Positions 17,736-25,508 of a DNA stretch of 64,000 nucleotides are shown in pieces. A program made the translations under genes and the position numbers. This DNA comes from Kineosporia succinea. GTDB lineage: Bacteria; Actinomycetota; Actinomycetes; Actinomycetales; Kineosporiaceae. Each line of letters starts with the position of its first letter. Position 1 is the stretch's first letter. The stretch spans positions 5,019,241 to 5,083,240 of the forward strand of contig NZ_JAUSQZ010000001.1 of NCBI RefSeq assembly GCF_030811555.1. The letters run 5' to 3'. Below the pieces are notes generated by a model, which was given only the letters and a program-made list of their open reading frames with translations, was not told the DNA's origin and did no database searches.

Positions 17736-18788
17736 GTGACTCTCGTCGAAGAGGGCGACACCAAGCGTCCGTTCCTGGACGTGAAGGATCTGCGGATCCA
17801 CTTCCCGACCGACGACGGTCTGGTGAAATCGGTCGACGGTCTCACCTTCTCGCTGGAACGCGGGAGGACGCTGGGGATCGTCGGCGAGTCCGGCTCCGGC
17901 AAGAGCGTGTCCAGTCTCGGGATCATGGGTCTGCACCGCACCACGAATGCCCGGGTGTCCGGCGAGATCTGGCTCGACGGCGACGAACTCGTCGGCGCAT
18001 CGGCCGATTTCGTGCGCAGGCTGCGCGGGCGCAAGATGGCGATGATCTTCCAGGACCCGCTGTCGTCCCTGCACCCGTACTTCAAGGTCGGCGCCCAGAT
18101 CGTCGAGGCCTACCGGCTCTACAACGACGTGCCCCGCAAGGTCGCCCGGCAGCACGCGATCGACCTGCTCGGTCGCGTCGGCATCCCCGAACCGACCTCC
18201 CGGGTGGACGACTACCCGCACCAGTTCTCCGGGGGCATGCGACAGCGCGCGATGATCGCCATGGCGCTGGCCTGCGACCCGGAGCTGCTGATCGCCGATG
18301 AGCCGACCACGGCGCTCGACGTGACCGTGCAGGCCGAGATCCTCGACCTGATCCGGGGTCTGCAGCAGGAGTTCGGGTCGGCGGTCATCATGATCACCCA
18401 CGATCTGGGCGTGATCGCCGAGCTGGCCGACGACGTGCTGGTGATGTACGGCGGCAAGGCCGTGGAGCACGCGCCGGTGCGTGAACTGTTCAAGGCGCCG
18501 GAGCACCCGTACACCTGGGGCCTGCTCAGCTCGATGCCGCGGATGGACCGGGTGCGGGCCGAGCGCCTGCTGCCCGTGCCCGGCAACCCGCCGAGCCTGA
18601 TCAACCTGCCCCCGGGGTGCGCGTTCAGCCCGCGCTGCCCCTATGACGAGCTGACCGACGGGAAGGCCCTGACCGACGTGCCCGAACTGCGGCCGGTGCC
18701 GGGGAAATCCGCGCACAGTGTGGCCTGTCACCTGCCGTTCGAGAAGCGCCGGCAGCTGTGGACGGAGGAGGTGGCACCGAAACTGTGA
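17736..18788 (+). CDS. Peptide/nickel-type ABC importer ATPase (DppD/OppD-like)
   Basis: A cytoplasmic ATPase of 350 residues: Walker [10 protein letters not shown]-loop [10 protein letters not shown], signature [12 protein letters not shown], Walker [13 protein letters not shown], switch His ITHD. The C-terminal oligopeptide-transporter domain carries the CAFSPRCPY and VACHLP cysteines seen in this subfamily. GTG start one base after the permease stop. Its end overlaps the next ATPase gene by GTGA, so the two ATPases are translationally coupled and probably form a heterodimer. Confidence 0.95.
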   Translation: MTLVEEGDTKRPFLDVKDLRIHFPTDDGLVKSVDGLTFSLERGRTLGIVGESGSGKSVSSLGIMGLHRTTNARVSGEIWLDGDELVGASADFVRRLRGRKMAMIFQDPLSSLHPYFKVGAQIVEAYRLYNDVPRKVARQHAIDLLGRVGIPEPTSRVDDYPHQFSGGMRQRAMIAMALACDPELLIADEPTTALDVTVQAEILDLIRGLQQEFGSAVIMITHDLGVIAELADDVLVMYGGKAVEHAPVRELFKAPEHPYTWGLLSSMPRMDRVRAERLLPVPGNPPSLINLPPGCAFSPRCPYDELTDGKALTDVPELRPVPGKSAHSVACHLPFEKRRQLWTEEVAPKL

Positions 18789-19816
18789 CTTCCGACGACC
18801 TGCTGCTCGACGTCCAGGGACTGAAGCGGCACTTCCCGGTGAGGCGCGGCGGGATGTTCCGCCGTCAGGTGTCCGCGGTGAAGGCCGTGGACGGCCTCGA
18901 CTTCCAGGTGCGCAGGGGCGAGACCCTGGGCCTGGTCGGCGAGTCCGGCTGCGGCAAGACCACCACCGGCCGGCTCCTGACCCGTCTGGACGAGCCCACC
19001 GATGGTTCGATCCTGCTGGACGGCACCGACATCGCCCACGTGTCCCGGGGGGCCATGCGCCCGCTGCGCCGGGACGTGCAGATGGTGTTCCAGGACCCGT
19101 ACTCGTCGCTGAACCCGCGGCACACCGTGGGCACGATCGTCGGGGCGCCGTTCCGGCTGCACAAGACGCTGCCCGCGGACAAGATCAAGCCCGCCGTGCA
19201 GGACCTGCTCAAGCTGGTCGGCCTGAACCCGGAGCACTACAACCGCTACCCGCACGAGTTCTCCGGCGGGCAGCGGCAGCGCATCGGCGTGGCCCGGGCG
19301 ATCGCGCTGCGGCCCAAGCTGATCATCGCCGACGAGCCGGTCTCGGCCCTCGACGTGTCGATCCAGGCGCAGGTCATCAACCTGCTCGAGGACCTGCAGA
19401 ACGAGTTCGGCCTGACCTACGTGGTGATCGCGCACGACCTGTCGGTGGTGCGTCACATCTCCGACCGGGTCGCGGTGATGTATCTCGGCAAGATCGTCGA
19501 GATCGCCGGCCGGGACAGCCTCTACGACAGCCCGATGCACCCGTACACGCACGCGCTGCTGTCGGCCGTGCCGGTTCCCGACCCGGACGTGCGCACCGAC
19601 CGCGAGCGCATCCGCCTGCGGGGCGAGGCGCCGAGCCCGCTGAAACCGCCGTCCGGCTGCCGGTTTCACACCCGGTGCTGGAAGGCGCAGGAGATCTGCT
19701 CGGTGACCGAGCCGCCGCTGGTCACGCTGGCGCCGGATCACGAGGTGGCGTGCCACTTCCCGGAGAACGCGCCGGGAGAACGCCTGCAGGCGAGGCCGGT
19801 TCAGCCCGCCGAATGA
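18785..19816 (+). CDS. Peptide/nickel-type ABC importer ATPase (DppF/OppF-like)
   Basis: The partner ATPase, 343 residues: Walker A GESGCGKT, Q-loop FQDPYSSLNP, signature FSGGQRQRIGVA, Walker B LIIADEPVSALD, switch His IAHD. The C-terminal domain has CRFHTRCWKAQEIC and VACHFP. The GTG at 18785 overlaps the previous stop as GTGA and is favoured over a GTG at 18758, although a GGAGGAGGT lies between the two. It ends the operon; a palindromic terminator follows. Confidence 0.95.
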   Translation: MTSDDLLLDVQGLKRHFPVRRGGMFRRQVSAVKAVDGLDFQVRRGETLGLVGESGCGKTTTGRLLTRLDEPTDGSILLDGTDIAHVSRGAMRPLRRDVQMVFQDPYSSLNPRHTVGTIVGAPFRLHKTLPADKIKPAVQDLLKLVGLNPEHYNRYPHEFSGGQRQRIGVARAIALRPKLIIADEPVSALDVSIQAQVINLLEDLQNEFGLTYVVIAHDLSVVRHISDRVAVMYLGKIVEIAGRDSLYDSPMHPYTHALLSAVPVPDPDVRTDRERIRLRGEAPSPLKPPSGCRFHTRCWKAQEICSVTEPPLVTLAPDHEVACHFPENAPGERLQARPVQPAE

Positions 19817-19878
19817 GAGCTGTCCCCTGAGGGACGACGTGGGCACCTGAGCGCGACCGTCGCCCTGGCGGGGCGGGT

Positions 19879-19912
19879 GATGAGGGACGACGTGCGCACG
19901 TCGTCCCTCATC
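19879..19912. terminator. 34-bp perfect palindrome between convergent genes
   Basis: GATGAGGGACGACGTGC is followed directly by its exact reverse complement, a 17-bp stem with no spare loop, overlapping the stop codon of the leftward BKACE gene. It probably terminates both the importer operon and the leftward pair. A near copy of one arm (18 of 19 bases) lies 52 bp upstream at 19829-19847. Confidence 0.8.
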
Positions 19913-20630
19913 AGCGCAGGTTCAGGGTGGCCCGCACCAGGTCGTGGTTGCCGGTGACCTTGTCGCCGTCCGGTCCGGACAGGGTGTCCTCCAGGCCGAT
20001 CCGGGTGTCGAGCCCGAGACCGAGCGCGTGACGCAGCACCGGCCAGCAGGCCTCCTGCTCGCCGTGCAGCAGCACCGGCACGCCGGGGTCGCCCAGTTCC
20101 TTGAGGATCGTGTCGGCCTCGGCGACCGCGTGGTCCGGCCGCACCCCGATGATCTCGACGAGAACCCGCACCAGGCCCGGGATCCCGGCCGCGAGCAGCA
20201 GCTGGGCGTCGCGGGTGGTCCAGACCCCGGCCTCGATCCCGATCCCGGTGCCGTGCAGGATCCCGGCCAGCTCGAGCGCGCTGGGCTCGGACAGGTTCAC
20301 CGAGGCGAAGTCGGGGCGTTCCGCGGGGCGCAGCACCACCCAGCCGCCGATCAGCTCGCGGCGGGCGGAGACGTCACGGGCGGTGATCCAGAGCCCGGTC
20401 GAGACCCCGACCGGCACGCCGGGGCAGGCCTGGCGCACGGCACTGACCGCGGCCGCGACGTCGACGGCGAGCAGGGACTCGGTGCCGTCGGAGCCGCGGG
20501 GGTGCAGGTGGATCGCGTCGGCCCCGGCCTCGACGGCGGCGCGGGCCGAGCGGGCGAGCTGGGACGGGGTGACCGGCAGTCCGGCGTGCTCGGACGCCGT
20601 GCGGGACCCGTTGAGACACACCTTCAGCAT
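19911..20630 (-). CDS. BKACE (DUF849, 3-keto-5-aminohexanoate cleavage enzyme) family protein
   Basis: BKACE enzymes are Zn-dependent and condense beta-keto acids with acetyl-CoA to give acetoacetate and a new CoA ester. The 239-residue product has the TIM-barrel start LKVCLNGSR, the metal motif HLHPRG (H41, H43) and a late glutamate in IGLED (E214) matching the third Zn ligand. It is shorter than the ~270-300 residues of characterised members, as are other actinobacterial homologs I recall. The start ATG is weakly preceded by AAGGG; a longer frame from 20813 would overlap the upstream gene. It begins 25 bp after the MurL-like gene and is surely co-transcribed. The keto acid used is unknown. 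Confidence 0.8.
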   Translation of the reverse strand: MLKVCLNGSRTASEHAGLPVTPSQLARSARAAVEAGADAIHLHPRGSDGTESLLAVDVAAAVSAVRQACPGVPVGVSTGLWITARDVSARRELIGGWVVLRPAERPDFASVNLSEPSALELAGILHGTGIGIEAGVWTTRDAQLLLAAGIPGLVRVLVEIIGVRPDHAVAEADTILKELGDPGVPVLLHGEQEACWPVLRHALGLGLDTRIGLEDTLSGPDGDKVTGNHDLVRATLNLR

Positions 20631-20655
20631 CACTGCCGCCCTTTCTCGCCACACG

Positions 20656-22053
20656 TCACGGGTAATCAACCGTGTCCGGGGCGTCACGTCCAGTACCGCG
20701 AGTGCGCGCCTTCTCGACGAAGGGGCGGATCGCGGCGGGGACCAGGTCGTCCGCGCCCCACTCGCCCAGCACCTCGGTGAGGGACGGGGCGTTCTTGATC
20801 CGCGCGTCCTCACTCATCATCGCGAGGGCGGCGGGGGTGCCGGTCTGCAGGACCACCCGGATCGCCGCCCTGACCTCGTCCTCACTGCCCGTGCCCTCGA
20901 ACGGCTTGGTGCCGTGCAGGCCGGCCATGCGCTCGTAGAGATCCGCGAGGGTGACATCGGCGAACAGGTCGCCGCCGACCTTGCCCACCGCCACGTCGTG
21001 ACCGAACATCACCGAGGTGGCCAGGAAGACCCAGGCGCACGTGGCGCACGTCCGGCACCAGTCCCGGCCGGTTCCCTCGCTCCGGGCGGCGGCCTGGTTG
21101 CAGCCGGCCGTGCGCAGATACGCGTCGAGGTCGTCGGTCAGCAGCGAGATGATCTGGAGTTCGAGCAACGGACGCAGCGGGCCGGCGTAGGCGGGTGCCT
21201 GCGGCACCCAGCGGTCGCGGTACTCGCGCAGGAGGTCCTCGAACTCGTACGTCTTGGTCCACCGGTGGTTGACCGGGCGTCCGCGGTAGGCCTTGATGTT
21301 CGGCTCGTCGTCGCTGCGCGAGGTGCCGGCCAGCACGTCCGTGTGACCTGCGAGGTACCCGGCCAGCAGTGCGGTGAAGGCCAGGCCGGCGGAGTACGGG
21401 GTGTGGCCGTCGGGGTGCCCGGCGGCCTTGAGCCGCAGCAGCTCGGGAAGGATCTGCTGCTCGGCGGTGATGATGCGCCCCGGGCCGAGGGTCTGCGCGA
21501 CCTCGAGCTGACCGGGGGCGGGGTTGTGGAGAAAGATGTCCATCGGCAGGGCTTTTCGCGTGGTCAGGGCCAGCGCGAGCGAGTCCTTGCCGCCGGAGAA
21601 CATCACCAGGGCGCGCGCGCCGGGCTGCGTGGCGGCCCCGGCCGGGCCTGGTTCGCCCGTGGTCACGAGCGTCAGGAAGTCCGGCGCGGTGAAGTCGATG
21701 TCGTTGCGGTAGAAGAACTCTCCCATCGCCGAAGGCCAGAACCCGGCCCACCAGCGGTGCTGCCCGGGCAGGACCGGGATGCTCAGGGTGGGGCTGCAGA
21801 AGGCCTTCCAGTACGAGAACGCCTCGACCGTGGCGAGTGCGTTCATCAGCGCCCGGGCCGGTTCGTCACCGGCGCGCGCCAGCTCGTGGGGCTCCAGGCC
21901 GCGCAGGGTGACCGAGGGCTCGAACGTGTGCTGCCCGACCTCGAACCGGAACCGGACGACGAGGTCCGTCCCCTCGACCGTGCCCGTGGCGCCGGCCACG
22001 GTGAAGGTCGGATGGGCGGCCCGGAGGGCGTCGAGGCCGACGGCGGTGCTCAT
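20656..22053 (-). CDS. MurL-like PP-loop ATPase-family protein
   Basis: 465 residues. A PP-loop ATP-pyrophosphatase motif VMFSGGKDSLAL is at 150-161. Other landmarks parallel MurL, the UDP-MurNAc-L-Ala-L-Glu epimerase of Xanthomonas, as I recall it: YWKAFCSP and MGEFFYRND (80-117), GTSRSDDEPN then VNHRWTK (243-267), LRPLLELQ, GCNQA, WCRTCATCAWVF (C333, C336, C339), KPFEGTG. MurL uses VNHQWSK and NERSA-type motifs, so this is a divergent member that may activate a different carboxylate by adenylation. The cysteines could bind a metal. It leads a two-gene unit with the BKACE gene. Family placement is by motif comparison only; function is open. Confidence 0.65.
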   Translation of the reverse strand: MSTAVGLDALRAAHPTFTVAGATGTVEGTDLVVRFRFEVGQHTFEPSVTLRGLEPHELARAGDEPARALMNALATVEAFSYWKAFCSPTLSIPVLPGQHRWWAGFWPSAMGEFFYRNDIDFTAPDFLTLVTTGEPGPAGAATQPGARALVMFSGGKDSLALALTTRKALPMDIFLHNPAPGQLEVAQTLGPGRIITAEQQILPELLRLKAAGHPDGHTPYSAGLAFTALLAGYLAGHTDVLAGTSRSDDEPNIKAYRGRPVNHRWTKTYEFEDLLREYRDRWVPQAPAYAGPLRPLLELQIISLLTDDLDAYLRTAGCNQAAARSEGTGRDWCRTCATCAWVFLATSVMFGHDVAVGKVGGDLFADVTLADLYERMAGLHGTKPFEGTGSEDEVRAAIRVVLQTGTPAALAMMSEDARIKNAPSLTEVLGEWGADDLVPAAIRPFVEKARTRGTGRDAPDTVDYP

Positions 22054-22232
22054 GCCCGCAGCCTAGGTGACGGGTCGTCCGCGGGGTGGCGGGCGCCCGG
22101 CCGGAGATCACGCACCACGACACCGGACCGCCCGTGTCTCACGAGCGCACCCCTGACGTGCGGGAAAGCCCGGCGGGTGAAGATCGCGGCAAAATCTGCA
22201 CATTAGCCGCTTCTGTTACTTATGGTGCCGTC

Positions 22233-23087
22233 ATGGTCACCGCGATGAACCCGAGAGGTCATGAGCCGGACTCGTTCGGGGAGGTGCCCCCGGACCTGAC
22301 CGGTGACCCGGCCGGCGACCTGGCCGGCGATCCCGCCCGAGCTCGTTCCGACGGCGAGTTCCTGCGGGCACTCGCCCTCCGGCGGCGTATGCGGCAGGAG
22401 AGCTATCAGGCCCTGGCCCAGCGCACCGGCATTCCCCGCAGCACGCTGGCGGACATGCTCGCGGGGCGCCGCCGGCCCCGTCCCGAGGTGGTCGAGGCGG
22501 TCGTGGGGGCCTATGCCGCCGATCCGGGCCAGGCCCGGCAGTGGGTGCTCACCTGGCAGCGGCTGCAGGTCGCGGAACCGGGAACGCCCTCCGTCGCGAC
22601 ACCGGCTCCCGTTCTGGCCCCGATCCCCGCCCCCCGTCGCCGACGCGTCCTGCTCAGCGGGATGGCGGTCGCGGTGGCGGTTCTCGCCGGCGCCGTGGTT
22701 CTGCCCGGGGGAGCGTGGGGCACGTTCTGGCCGGACGGCGCCGAGGCGGCGGAGCGATCGCAGGAGCTACCGGTCTACAACGTCGAGGCGGCGTGCCGGC
22801 CGCTGCGCACCCAGGAGTGCGGCCTGGGCGTCGTGCGGGACCCGCACGCTCCGTCCTCGGCCGCCAACCGACTGACCCGGGTCTGGCACGGTGACCGGCT
22901 GATCCTGCACTGCGTGACCCAGGGGCGGCTCATCGTCGACGAGGAGGGCATGTCGACCGACCAGTGGTACCGGGTCTCGGTGCCCGGGCAGGACGACCTG
23001 ACCGGCTGGTTCCCGGGCATCCGGCTGCGGGTCTACCAGGCCTCGCCGGCCTGTGCCGAGGACGTCTCCCCGGCGTCACCGGATTGA
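22233..23087 (+). CDS. Membrane-anchored XRE-type HTH protein with extracellular SH3-like domain
   Basis: 284 residues. An XRE/Cro HTH lies near 40-100 (MRQESYQALAQRTGIPRSTLADMLAGRRRP). It is followed by a Pro/Ala linker, a basic RRRRV stop, one TM segment (VLLSGMAVAVAVLAGAVVLP), and an outer domain with CxxLxTQEC and an SH3b-like stretch (DRLILHCVTQGRLIVD...WYRVSVPG...GWFPGIRL). The topology suggests one-component signalling across the membrane. The ATG at 22233 has a TATGGT box six bases upstream, so the message may be leaderless; a frame from 22086 is less likely. The targets are unknown. The next gene is a secreted inhibitor-like protein. Confidence 0.75.
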   Translation: MVTAMNPRGHEPDSFGEVPPDLTGDPAGDLAGDPARARSDGEFLRALALRRRMRQESYQALAQRTGIPRSTLADMLAGRRRPRPEVVEAVVGAYAADPGQARQWVLTWQRLQVAEPGTPSVATPAPVLAPIPAPRRRRVLLSGMAVAVAVLAGAVVLPGGAWGTFWPDGAEAAERSQELPVYNVEAACRPLRTQECGLGVVRDPHAPSSAANRLTRVWHGDRLILHCVTQGRLIVDEEGMSTDQWYRVSVPGQDDLTGWFPGIRLRVYQASPACAEDVSPASPD

Positions 23088-23244
23088 AGCCCCCCGGCCG
23101 AGCGGTTCCGGGCCGTTCCGAACCCGTTCGGGGTCGTCCGAGATCGTCCGAGATGCCGCCGCGGCCCTCACCAGGACGGTTGCCTGGGCGACGACGCGCC
23201 TCGGAAGCAGCCGGCGCGGCTCCCACTCGGAAGGACCTCTCCAC

Positions 23245-23619
23245 ATGTTCACTCGCACCCGGATCGCCGCCGCTCTCGCCGCCACCGGACTGGCCCTGAC
23301 GCTCGGCGCCGGCACCGCCCAGGCCGCGGGCCAGACGATCGCCGCCACCTCCCACGGCTGCCCCGACGGGTACGTGTGCATGTACCCGTCGGCCGGCTGG
23401 AACAACGACGTGCCGCAGGCCAAGTGGTACACGTACGGTGCGCACAACCTCAGCAACGTCCTCGGCACGCACCGGCTCTTCAACAACCAGACCGGTGGGG
23501 CCATCGCGCGCACCTGCACCGGTTACAACGGCACCGGCTGCGAGGGGGCCCTCGGGGCGGGCTGGTACATCGACAAGAACATGACGCCGATCAACTCGGT
23601 CCTGCTCGCCACGAGCTGA
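23245..23619 (+). CDS. Secreted peptidase-inhibitor-I36-like protein
   Basis: 124 residues with a Sec signal peptide (RTRIAAALAATGLALTLGAG, cleavage after AQA27). The mature part has the crystallin-like I36 pattern: HGCPDGYVCMYPSAGWNN, a Trp/Tyr-rich middle, and TCTGYNGTGC, with four cysteines that can form two disulfides. Streptomyces SMI, the type member, inhibits a metalloproteinase; many family members are uncharacterised. ATG with AAGGA nine bases upstream. It follows the membrane HTH gene by 157 bp and ends in a strong hairpin. Confidence 0.8.
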   Translation: MFTRTRIAAALAATGLALTLGAGTAQAAGQTIAATSHGCPDGYVCMYPSAGWNNDVPQAKWYTYGAHNLSNVLGTHRLFNNQTGGAIARTCTGYNGTGCEGALGAGWYIDKNMTPINSVLLATS

Positions 23620-23637
23620 CCCGTCCTCACGCAAACA

Positions 23638-23672
23638 CCGTGCGGCCCGGCGGGAACCGCCGGGCCGCACGG
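23638..23672. terminator. Bidirectional terminator, 16-bp stem
   Basis: CCGTGCGGCCCGGCGG and its exact complement flank a GAA loop between the convergent I36 and MFS genes. This is a very stable, probably bidirectional terminator. Confidence 0.85.
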
Positions 23673-23685
23673 GAGTGGGGGAAGG

Positions 23686-25170
23686 TCAGGACGACAGGCC
23701 CGACACCGGGGAGAACTCGCCGGCCATGCTGACCGCGGCCTCCTCACGCTCCTCCTGCGCCGCCACCGCGTGGTGACCGCGCACACCGAACAGGCCGATC
23801 AGCGCGACCACCGCGAACGCGATGGCGCCGAGCACGAAGACCACCACGTAGGCGCCCTCGGACGGCAGGCCGGTGGTGTCGCTGACCATGCCGGTGAGCA
23901 GGCTGGTGATGAGCGCGCTGGCCAGGGCCGAGCCGACCGACCGCATGATCGAGTTCACGCTGTTGGCCACACCGGTCTCGGACGGCTGCACGCTCTGCAC
24001 CAGCAGGGCCGGCAGGGTCGCGAAGCCGAAGGTCACGGCGAGCTGGCCGACGCTGCCGAAGAGCACCATCTGCCAGGTGTGGTCGTGGAACAGGGCCATG
24101 CCGGCGAAACCGATGACGCCGAACGTCGCCCCGGTGGACAGGGCGCGACCGGCCCCGACCCGGTGCACGAACGCGCCGATGAACGGGGCGGCGATCACGC
24201 CGATCACACCACCGGGCAGCAGGTACACGGCGCTGGCGGTGAGCACGTCCGCGCCGAAGCCGTAACCGGTGAGCGCACCGGGCGTCTCGACGAAGCTGGT
24301 GATGCCGAGGAACGAGGCGAAGAGACCGAAACCGACGAGCAGGCCGGCCACGTTCGTCATCGCGACACCGCGGTTGGCCAGCAGTTTCGGGCTGGCCAGG
24401 GGCTGCTTGATCCGGCCCTCGACGAAGACCCAGCTGACCAGCACGACCACGGCCGCCACGAACAGGCCGATGGTGGCGGGGGAGCTCCAGCCCCAGCTCT
24501 CGCCCTGCGAGATCGGCAGGAGCAGCAGCACCAGACCGGCGCCGAGGATGCCGCCGCCGACCCAGTCGACCGAGGTGTTGGTGCCGTCGGGCTTGGTGCG
24601 CGGCAACGTGAACCAGCCGATGACCAGCGCGATCACGGTGATGGCGAGGCCGAACCAGAACGGGCGGCGGTAGCTGGCGTCGCCCTGCGTGAGCAGGCCG
24701 GTGACCAGCAGGCCGACCACGCCGCCGACGCCCAGAGTGGCGCTGACGAGGGCCATCGACTGGGTCAGCTTCTGCGGCGGGACCTCGTCGCGCAGCACGC
24801 CCATGGAGAGCGGGAACAGGCCGTACGAGGTGCCCTGCAGCACGCGGGCCACGATCAGCAGCGGCAGCGAGCTGGTGAACAGGGCGAGCAGGATGCCGGC
24901 CAGCACCACGACCAGGATGCCGAGCATCACCGGGCGGCGGCCGTAGACGTCGCCGAGGCGACCGAGCACCGGGGTGGCGACGGCGGCGGCGAGCAGGTTG
25001 GCGGTGAGGACCCAGGCGACGGCCGTGAGGTCGGCGTCGAGCTGCTCGGCGATGCGCGAGAGCACCGGCACGACCAGGGTCTGGAGCAGTGACAGCGTCA
25101 TCACCGCGGTGGCGAGGCCCACGACCAGGAGGCCATGACCCTTCTGCTGCGGGCTCTGGGGGGTGGACAA
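23686..25170 (-). CDS. MFS transporter (multidrug-efflux type)
   Basis: A 14-TM-like major facilitator of 494 residues. TM1 LSLLQTLVVPVLSRIAEQL, motif A GRLGDVYGRRPVML, and the TM4-5 region LQGTSYGLFPLSMGVLRDEVPPQK indicate a drug/proton antiporter. The start is uncertain: TTG at 25170 has GGAG eight bases upstream and gives the natural N-terminus STPQSPQQKGHG; an ATG at 25275 would add 35 unconserved residues. It is transcribed divergently from tex, with an inverted repeat at 25258-25280 in the shared region. No local regulator gene is adjacent. Confidence 0.88.
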   Translation of the reverse strand: MSTPQSPQQKGHGLLVVGLATAVMTLSLLQTLVVPVLSRIAEQLDADLTAVAWVLTANLLAAAVATPVLGRLGDVYGRRPVMLGILVVVLAGILLALFTSSLPLLIVARVLQGTSYGLFPLSMGVLRDEVPPQKLTQSMALVSATLGVGGVVGLLVTGLLTQGDASYRRPFWFGLAITVIALVIGWFTLPRTKPDGTNTSVDWVGGGILGAGLVLLLLPISQGESWGWSSPATIGLFVAAVVVLVSWVFVEGRIKQPLASPKLLANRGVAMTNVAGLLVGFGLFASFLGITSFVETPGALTGYGFGADVLTASAVYLLPGGVIGVIAAPFIGAFVHRVGAGRALSTGATFGVIGFAGMALFHDHTWQMVLFGSVGQLAVTFGFATLPALLVQSVQPSETGVANSVNSIMRSVGSALASALITSLLTGMVSDTTGLPSEGAYVVVFVLGAIAFAVVALIGLFGVRGHHAVAAQEEREEAAVSMAGEFSPVSGLSS

Positions 25171-25508
25171 GCTGGTTACTCCGCCTTCTTGTTGCAGAAC
25201 TGGTGCCAGGGATGAGAAGCAGGCGTCGGCACTGACGGCTTTCGTACAAGCGTGGTAGTTCGTTGCGGACGGCAACTAACCGGAGGGTGAAGCGTAGAGG
25301 AGGGCTCTCCGTATTCCCTCGCGGGTATCTGCCGAACGGGTGACGCGCACCACCCACGGTGGCGCTTGCTGCGGATTTGGGTGGGGATGAGGGGAGTGGC
25401 GCCCGGGTCGCCGTGCTTCGCCCACCGTCGGGTCCGCATGTTGTCGGTGCTAGCCCCTAGAGTCTGCGGTGGTCCTTCCGCAAGCACCGGGCAAGAGGTG
25501 GGTAGAAC
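25171..25508. other. 338-bp divergent promoter region, MFS gene and tex
   Basis: It holds the leader of the leftward MFS gene and the promoter of the rightward tex gene. The only clear element is the inverted repeat listed separately. No small gene or RNA was recognised. Confidence 0.6.
25258..25280. promoter_or_regulatory. Operator-like inverted repeat upstream of the MFS gene
   Basis: GTTCGTTGC-GGACG-GCAACTAAC is an interrupted inverted repeat (GTT.GTTGC against GCAAC.AAC, one mismatched pair) about 90 bp upstream of the MFS start. Size and symmetry fit a MarR- or TetR-type operator. The cognate regulator is not in the immediate neighbourhood. Confidence 0.45.
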
